A program made the position numbers and the translations under genes. Source: Turnera subulata (Eukaryota > Streptophyta > Magnoliopsida > Malpighiales > Passifloraceae). Taken from it: 64,000 bases of DNA. Below the pieces are notes generated by a model, which was not told the origin of the DNA, ran no database searches, and saw only the letters and a list, made by a program, of their open reading frames with translations. Positions 59,375-64,000 of the stretch are shown here, piece by piece. How positions within the stretch are numbered: the stretch's first letter is position 1; the number at the start of each line of letters is the position of its first letter. The stretch is taken from contig JAKUCV010004254.1 in assembly GCA_028386065.3 (NCBI GenBank), positions 59,109-123,108 on the forward strand. Reading direction: 5' to 3'.

Positions 59375-59420
59375 AACCTAGATTGTGAACCAAAAACAAC
59401 CCTTGCGCTCCGCTACCAAT

Positions 59421-59712
59421 TGTTAAGAGATCGTGGTTATTTCTCACAATCAATCAAGCACTCAACGAGAAAGAAAAGAAATAGACACAAGGATTTAACG
59501 AGATTCGACCATTGATGCCTACGTCCTCGGACAAGAACAGAGAGGGTTTTTCCACTATGATGAATGATAGTACAACACAGAACCTATTTACATTCTCTGT
59601 CTGTAAACCTACACTTTCGACAGCTTAACAATTGGGCCATAACAAATAACAAGTCTACAAGCCCAAACCATAAACTAGGTCCACTAGAATTCAAGACAAC
59701 AAAAAAACAACA
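59421..59712 (-). repeat. 5' LTR of the minus-strand copia element
   Basis: 292 bp on the minus strand, TGTTG at 59712 to TTAACA at 59421. It contains 26 bp (gagatcgtggttatttctca region) that the other LTR lacks. Confidence 0.9.
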
Positions 59713-59822
59713 GGGCTTGACAGTACTCCATCTTCATCATTGGTGAACAGCCCTGAGGAAAATGATGGCATGCCACCTGTACCACAAGAGCACGAGGATG
59801 AATCTCCCTCTAGCATTCTCCA
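59713..59822 (+). pseudogene. Right part of the split exon, with splice donor
   Basis: It reads GLDSTPSSSLVNSPEENDGM then PPVPQEHEDESPSSILQ and ends CAG|GTAAAT, a good donor. The protein is acidic and Ser/Pro-rich and I do not recognise it. The next visible exon (60518) is from a different gene, VTI1, in a compatible phase. Confidence 0.5.
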
Positions 59823-60517
59823 GGTAAATCTTCCTTTTTGTTGATTGATGTTATGCATTAAGGAATTGTAAAATCTAAAAGATACCTGGTTATCCTTATG
59901 TATCTAGAACAGGTTATGATTTATTTTAATCTTTGTAAACACTACGAGATCAATGGGTTTATAGTGGTATTTATAAAACACTCAACGAGAGAGATGGGAT
60001 TCTCAATTTAATAAGAGTACTTTTTTTTTTTTGTCTATTCCTGAAAATTTTACTTCTAACACAAAACCAAGACCAGATGAATCGTCGCATCTATAGAAGT
60101 TCGTTAAATGCAAGCTGGATAAAGCACATACCATTAATTCCCAAATATTTCCATCTCTATTCAGTTTTTTTGGTACGAAGGCCAAACATGCTAAATAAAT
60201 CTCGGTTTATAATCAAACAATTTTTTATATGTTTTTTTTTTTAAAAAAAAAACTCAACTAACCAGGTCATGTAAAGAATGGGGTTTATCCATAGTCAGTT
60301 TAACAAGTTTGCCCAAATGATTCCCACTCCTGCACATATATTTCTGTTCTCATTTATCTTTTGAATTCATCATTATGTGATGTCTAGGATGATGGAAATT
60401 GGTAACTGACTCTTAGATGGATGAGAGTCGCGGACCTAGCTTGAATACAAGCATAGCAGAATTAGTGTGTTTGGTATATGTTGATTTTGAAGATCTTAAT
60501 TTCATTTCATTTTACAG
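59823..60517 (+). other. Intron-like sequence between the two exon fragments
   Basis: AT-rich and T-rich, from a GT donor to a TTTTACAG acceptor at 60511-60517. No gene is seen inside. Confidence 0.45.
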
Positions 60518-60670
60518 CTTCACGGTGTGGATGATGCGATTGACAAGAGTAAGAAAGTTTTGACTGCTATGTCAAGAAGATTGAGCAGAAACAAGTGGAT
60601 AGTTGGCTCAGTAATTGCCGCTCTGGTAGTGGCTATCATCTTTATCATCTTATTGAAGATTTCTCACTAA
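60518..60670 (+). pseudogene. VTI1: VTI1-type Qb-SNARE, last exon
   Basis: Fifty codons and a stop: LHGVDDAIDKSKKVLTAMSR, RLSRNKWIVG, then a membrane anchor (SVIAALVVAIIFIILLKISH). This is the end of the SNARE helix and the tail anchor of plant VTI11/VTI12, which act in Golgi-to-vacuole traffic. It begins at a consensus acceptor. The other exons are missing. The sequence after the stop may be the native 3' untranslated region. Confidence 0.85.
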
Positions 60671-60954
60671 AAAGAATTAAGAAAAAAAAGGGGTTGGCAA
60701 TTGTTTGGGCCCTTTTAAACTAATGTCAGTTGTCCTTGTTTCACTCTCTGTGCATGTATATATCATCACACTGAGCTTGTGCTATTTGTTAGTTGTGCTA
60801 TGGATGATGTATTCTAAAATAGCGGGTTGCATATTTACCGATACCATTTGATTGGAATTCCACCTTGTATTGGTATACTCTTTGCTTCAGCAACTGTAGG
60901 AATGGCTTTGATACTTCCAAAGAATTACTTAGGTCCACAAAATGGGAAATTTAA

Positions 60955-61152
<198 letters not shown>

Positions 61153-61499
61153 AGTTTTCAAGAATATTTGTACTCCTTGTTTGATTAGTTCAGGAAATTG
61201 CATGAATTTTCAGTTGATCAGGTTTATTAGTACATAGCAACATATTTCCAACAGCACTTCCTTGCAGCATTTTTCAAGAACATGACCTGGTCGAGTCACG
61301 GGTGTGATTAGATGAACTTGAACACATTTTGGACCCCTGGCCCTTCCTTGTCCTTCCCGAGACTCCCAATGCTATGATACAACATATATGCCATTCAATA
61401 TGTTAGACTGGCAGTTGAACAAAATTTTATACCGACAGTTTAACTTTAAAATGGAGCAAATGCAGAAATTTTCTGAAAATGTTCTGCACCATTAACTTA

Positions 61500-62195
61500 T
61501 TATTTCCTTCATTACAACTACTTACCTAATGCCACGGCCAGGACCACACTGACCCTTCGATCCAGAGGTCAATTGGGGGTTTTCCACCCCATGGGAAATT
61601 AACCCCATAAGCAACGACAACATTTGCTACACGGCGTTATTTGTTTCCAAAACATAATCGCAAGGAAACTTTTTTTGTTTTTTTTGCCAGAAAAAAAAAA
61701 GCATCAGTGGTGTCATCATCGCCCCATCGGTCCAGGCCCCGGATAATACCGGTTACATCCTGGCATTACTCAATATCTTGAGGTTTTGAGTTACAAAGTG
61801 ATGTCTTGGTCACGCGTATGGTGCTCACTTGGGCCTCGCTTGTTGTCTCTCTGGTTTTCGGGCGACTCTCGGTTCCAACAGTGTGGAAGGCCATATTCGG
61901 CCACATCACACTATGGGGCTTGACTGGAAGCGCCGGGACTCGAACCCGAGTCCTAGAGATGGCAAGCTAAAGGCTTTACTAGTGGGTCACCACCCTCGAT
62001 GGTTAATCGCAAGGAAACTGAAAGAATAGGAAACGACAGATGTAATTCTTGTCCGATATTAACATTAAACGACTTAAAAAAAAATGCTTACTAAATACTA
62101 ATACTAATATTTCCTAGACTTCTTACAGGAACAACCGTAACGAAGCTGTAAGAAGTATACGGACAGCTGTCACTTTAACTTTTCCGACAGTTTAC
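61500..62195. repeat. Dispersed repeat, copy B, interrupted by a SINE
   Basis: It matches 46215-46555 in the same orientation. The match is broken at 61671-62003 by the SINE, and resumes after the duplicated target. It then runs to 'cagctgtcactttaactttt' near 62187. Confidence 0.75.
61671..62003 (-). mobile_element. tRNA-derived SINE with 16-bp target duplication
   Basis: The same 16 bases, taatcgcaaggaaact, occur at 61655-61670 and 62004-62019. Between them a minus-strand element begins with a tRNA-like head: possible A box (GGTGACCCACTAG) and perfect B box GGTTCGAGTCC (plus 61936-61946). It ends in a T-rich tail seen as 'ctttttttgttttttttg' on the plus strand at 61669 on. The uninterrupted copy at 46215-46555 shows the empty site. 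It resembles the plant Au-type SINEs. Confidence 0.85.
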
Positions 62196-62735
62196 TTACG
62201 GCAGGCGCCGTAAGAACATTGTAATATTAGATACGCAGTTGTTTAGAGTTTTTTTTTTCCCCTATTAAAAAGGAACTGCCCTGATTTTGCTTGCACTTCC
62301 CCATCTCCTTCTCTTCCTTTTTTACACAAAATTTTCCCATAAACAAAGCCAAAATCTTCTTTACCAATTACAGAACAAAGCGCACTCTTTCTATCTTCTC
62401 TCTCTTCTTTCCTAAGACGCAAGCAAAATTATTATATTCTTACTTATTGGTTAAAAGACCCAGTGTGTCCTTTCACTTTTTCGATTGTAATGTTTGTGTC
62501 CTTCTTCTTTTTATTTCAAACATTGTGTCCCCGAACCTGTTAGAAATGAAGCAATGTCGTCCAAATTACCTCCAATTGCAGGTTGACCAATCACAGCCTG
62601 CCATGTGTCTTGAGGGGTCGGGCCCGGCTGCCAGGTGGAAAATTTTTTTCCCCTCCCTCTATTTTCCGGATTTTCATATTTTGGAGAAAAAATTAAAATA
62701 TATTTTCAATTACTTTTTATTCCCTTCCTAATCCC

Positions 62736-63659
62736 TTATCCTCACTCTCCACTTCACCTTCTCCACCAAAATAAAAAAAAAACATTAATTACTCCCTAAA
62801 AAAGAAACAAAACAACAACTTTAATGCTTAAACATTAATCAAAGAGCAATTATCTCATAGCAATTAATACATAAAATTTTAAGTATTTGTGATTGTTAAA
62901 ACAGAAAACAAAAAGACTATCACTCCCTCATTCGACCACCACCGTGAACCACCACCACCAGAACCAGTGCCACCACACCCTCCTCCCCCACTTGAAAAAA
63001 TCACTCTAAAAAAATTATTCACTGCCCAACTCTACCACCACCACCCTCATCTTTTCCCCAAAAAATACACTACCCATAAGATCATCTCTCTTTTCCAACT
63101 TGTTTAAGTTTAGATCTGAAAAATTAAATCCAAATCTCAACTCTCTACAAGGAAGAAGAAGAAACAGAGGATTACGTCTTTCTCTCTTTTCGGTGAAGGC
63201 GCTCGGGATGAGGTCGAAGAGGAGAGGGGAAGCGGCGCCGGCGAGGACGCAAGACCACCATTCATTCACCACCGCTGTAGCCTGCACCTCGAGGACGCGA
63301 GACCAGGACTGGGCAGGACGAGGAGGCCTGCGCGAGGAGCCGTGACTGTTGCTGTTGAGCCTCGCCATCTCTTCACTTTTCCCTTCCTCTTTCGTTTTCC
63401 TTTTTCTTTTGGGGTTTTTGATTTTGGTGGTTCGGATTTGTTTGTGGTGGGTGGTGGTTGTTGTTGCTGGTTTGTTGATGTTGGTGGCGTGGATTGTGTG
63501 TGGTCGGGCTGTGGACATAGTGGCGGTGGGCTGGTGGTGTTGATCGGCGTTGTGGTGGCCGGTTTGCTGTTGTTGTTGGCTGCGTGGGTTGGGGTTGGTA
63601 GGTGTGTGACTGTTCCGACAGTGTGTGTGCTCGGGTTTGGCTGTGCAACGTGATGTGGT
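62736..63659. other. Interior of the inverted-repeat element, unassigned
   Basis: 62736-63060 is C/A-rich with 'caccacca' runs. 63180-63360 is GC-rich and looks like diverged coding sequence on the minus strand (ATG at about 63368). 63420-63650 is G/T-rich simple-like sequence. Long frames here are low complexity and I do not call them genes. Confidence 0.35.
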
Positions 63660-63776
63660 GTTGGTTGAAATGCCCCTAGAGGCGAAGAGATCGATGATGG
63701 TGGACATGGACATGGTAGAGGTAGGGAGGTTGTCGGTGACGGAGGAGAACTTGGAGACGCGGTAGTCCTTGAGGCC
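63660..63776 (-). pseudogene. Class III peroxidase fragment
   Basis: On the minus strand GLKDYRVSKFSSVTDNLPTS then TMSMSTIIDLFASRGI matches the 'GRKD..VS....DNLP.P...V..LI.LFA..G' segment of plant secreted peroxidases, just before the proximal haem His. The usual GR is GL here. The homology ends at about 63660, where the frame becomes Thr/His-rich low complexity. It lies just inside the right inverted repeat, as expected for captured sequence. Confidence 0.65.
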
Positions 63777-64000
63777 AAGGGATTCAGGAAGGGAATAAAA
63801 AGTAACTAAAAATATATTTTAATTTTTTTCTCCAAAATATGAAAATTCGGAAAATAGAGGGAGGGGAAAAAAAAATTCCACCTGGCAGCCGGGCCCGACC
63901 CATCAAGACATATGGCGGGCTGTGATTGGTCAACCTGCAATTGGAGGTAATTTGGACGACATTGCTTCATTTCCAACAGGTTCGGAGACACAATGTTTGA

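Larger units (their letters stand above)
55049..59712 (-). mobile_element. Near-intact Ty1/copia element, minus strand, TSD GGGCT
   Basis: On the minus strand it runs from 59712 to 55049. LTRs are 59421-59712 (292 bp) and 55049-55313 (265 bp); the shorter lacks about 26 bp near its end. Perfect duplications GGGCT lie at 55044-55048 and 59713-59717. The primer site is at plus 59407-59418 (TGGTAGCGGAGC on the minus strand). LTRs are otherwise about 96-97% alike by eye. It is the best preserved element in the window. Confidence 0.92.
62516..64000. mobile_element. Long terminal-inverted-repeat element, right end outside the window
   Basis: 62516-62735 and 63788-64000 are inverted copies of each other over at least 210 bp (tcaaacattgtgtcc at the left against ggacacaatgtttga at the right edge, allowing an indel). 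They enclose about 1.05 kb of unrelated sequence including a GC-rich segment and a peroxidase fragment. Long inverted repeats around host-gene pieces fit a Pack-MULE, but the outer ends and duplication cannot be checked. The left arm may begin somewhat before 62516. Confidence 0.65.

Noticed and set aside
61921..62003. A functional tRNA gene
   Set aside because: B box is perfect but it lies in a 333-bp unit with T-rich tail and 16-bp duplication, so it is a SINE head.
63015..63778. 232- and 170-codon minus-strand frames as genes
   Set aside because: Only the first about 40 residues resemble peroxidase; the rest is Thr/His/Gln low complexity inside a transposon.

Overview
The window is nuclear DNA of a flowering plant, probably a eudicot. 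The evidence is GT-AG introns, plant-type gene fragments, plant LTR-retrotransposon lineages and very AT-rich spacers; I cannot place the species. It is mostly accessory DNA. The only host gene that reads through intact is a six-exon rhomboid intramembrane protease (28772-31575, 393 codons, catalytic Ser and His present).

Layout. 1-2040: end of one long LTR and remnants of others. 2041-28290: an AT-rich dispersed repeat broken up by insertions. These are a SIRE-like Ty1/copia element (2856-13355, TSD TTTTT) that encodes Gag and a plant-mobile-domain-like second ORF but no Pol, and three very long solo LTRs of one family (14112-18773 +, 19153-21973 -, 23227-27515 -). The third solo LTR splits a glutaredoxin-domain gene just after codon 13. 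Inside the 3' LTR of the SIRE-like element lies a separate insertion (9797-12336). It has two 1,093-bp LTRs in inverted orientation, one PBS, TG...CA ends and a perfect 5-bp duplication (CTTTG). This is the most unusual structure in the window.

28.3-31.6 kb: the rhomboid gene. 31.6-33.9 kb: copia remnants. 33.9-41.1 kb: a dense patchwork of exon-sized pieces of unrelated host genes on both strands (GAUT glycosyltransferase, RAD23, an MTPC4-like cation transporter, SRC2-like C2 protein, F-box, GatB, SNF2 ATPase, CHX antiporter). More pieces lie further right (cupin, LTPG-like, VTI1 SNARE, FabG, class III peroxidase). Several keep splice sites, so capture was from genomic DNA rather than mRNA.

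41.1-59.7 kb: three Ty1/copia elements, one decayed and 5'-truncated (41089-45769), one TNT1-like with TSD TCTAT (47415-52650), and one nearly intact on the minus strand with TSD GGGCT (55049-59712) that split a coding-like exon. 61.5-62.2 kb: a repeat carrying a fresh tRNA-type SINE with a 16-bp duplication. 62.5-64.0 kb: an inverted-repeat element that holds a peroxidase fragment and runs off the window.

The insertions give a relative history: AT-rich repeat first, then the SIRE-like element, then the inverted-LTR element inside it. No operon-like cooperation is expected; the biology here is gene capture, nested transposition and a possible source of hairpin RNA.
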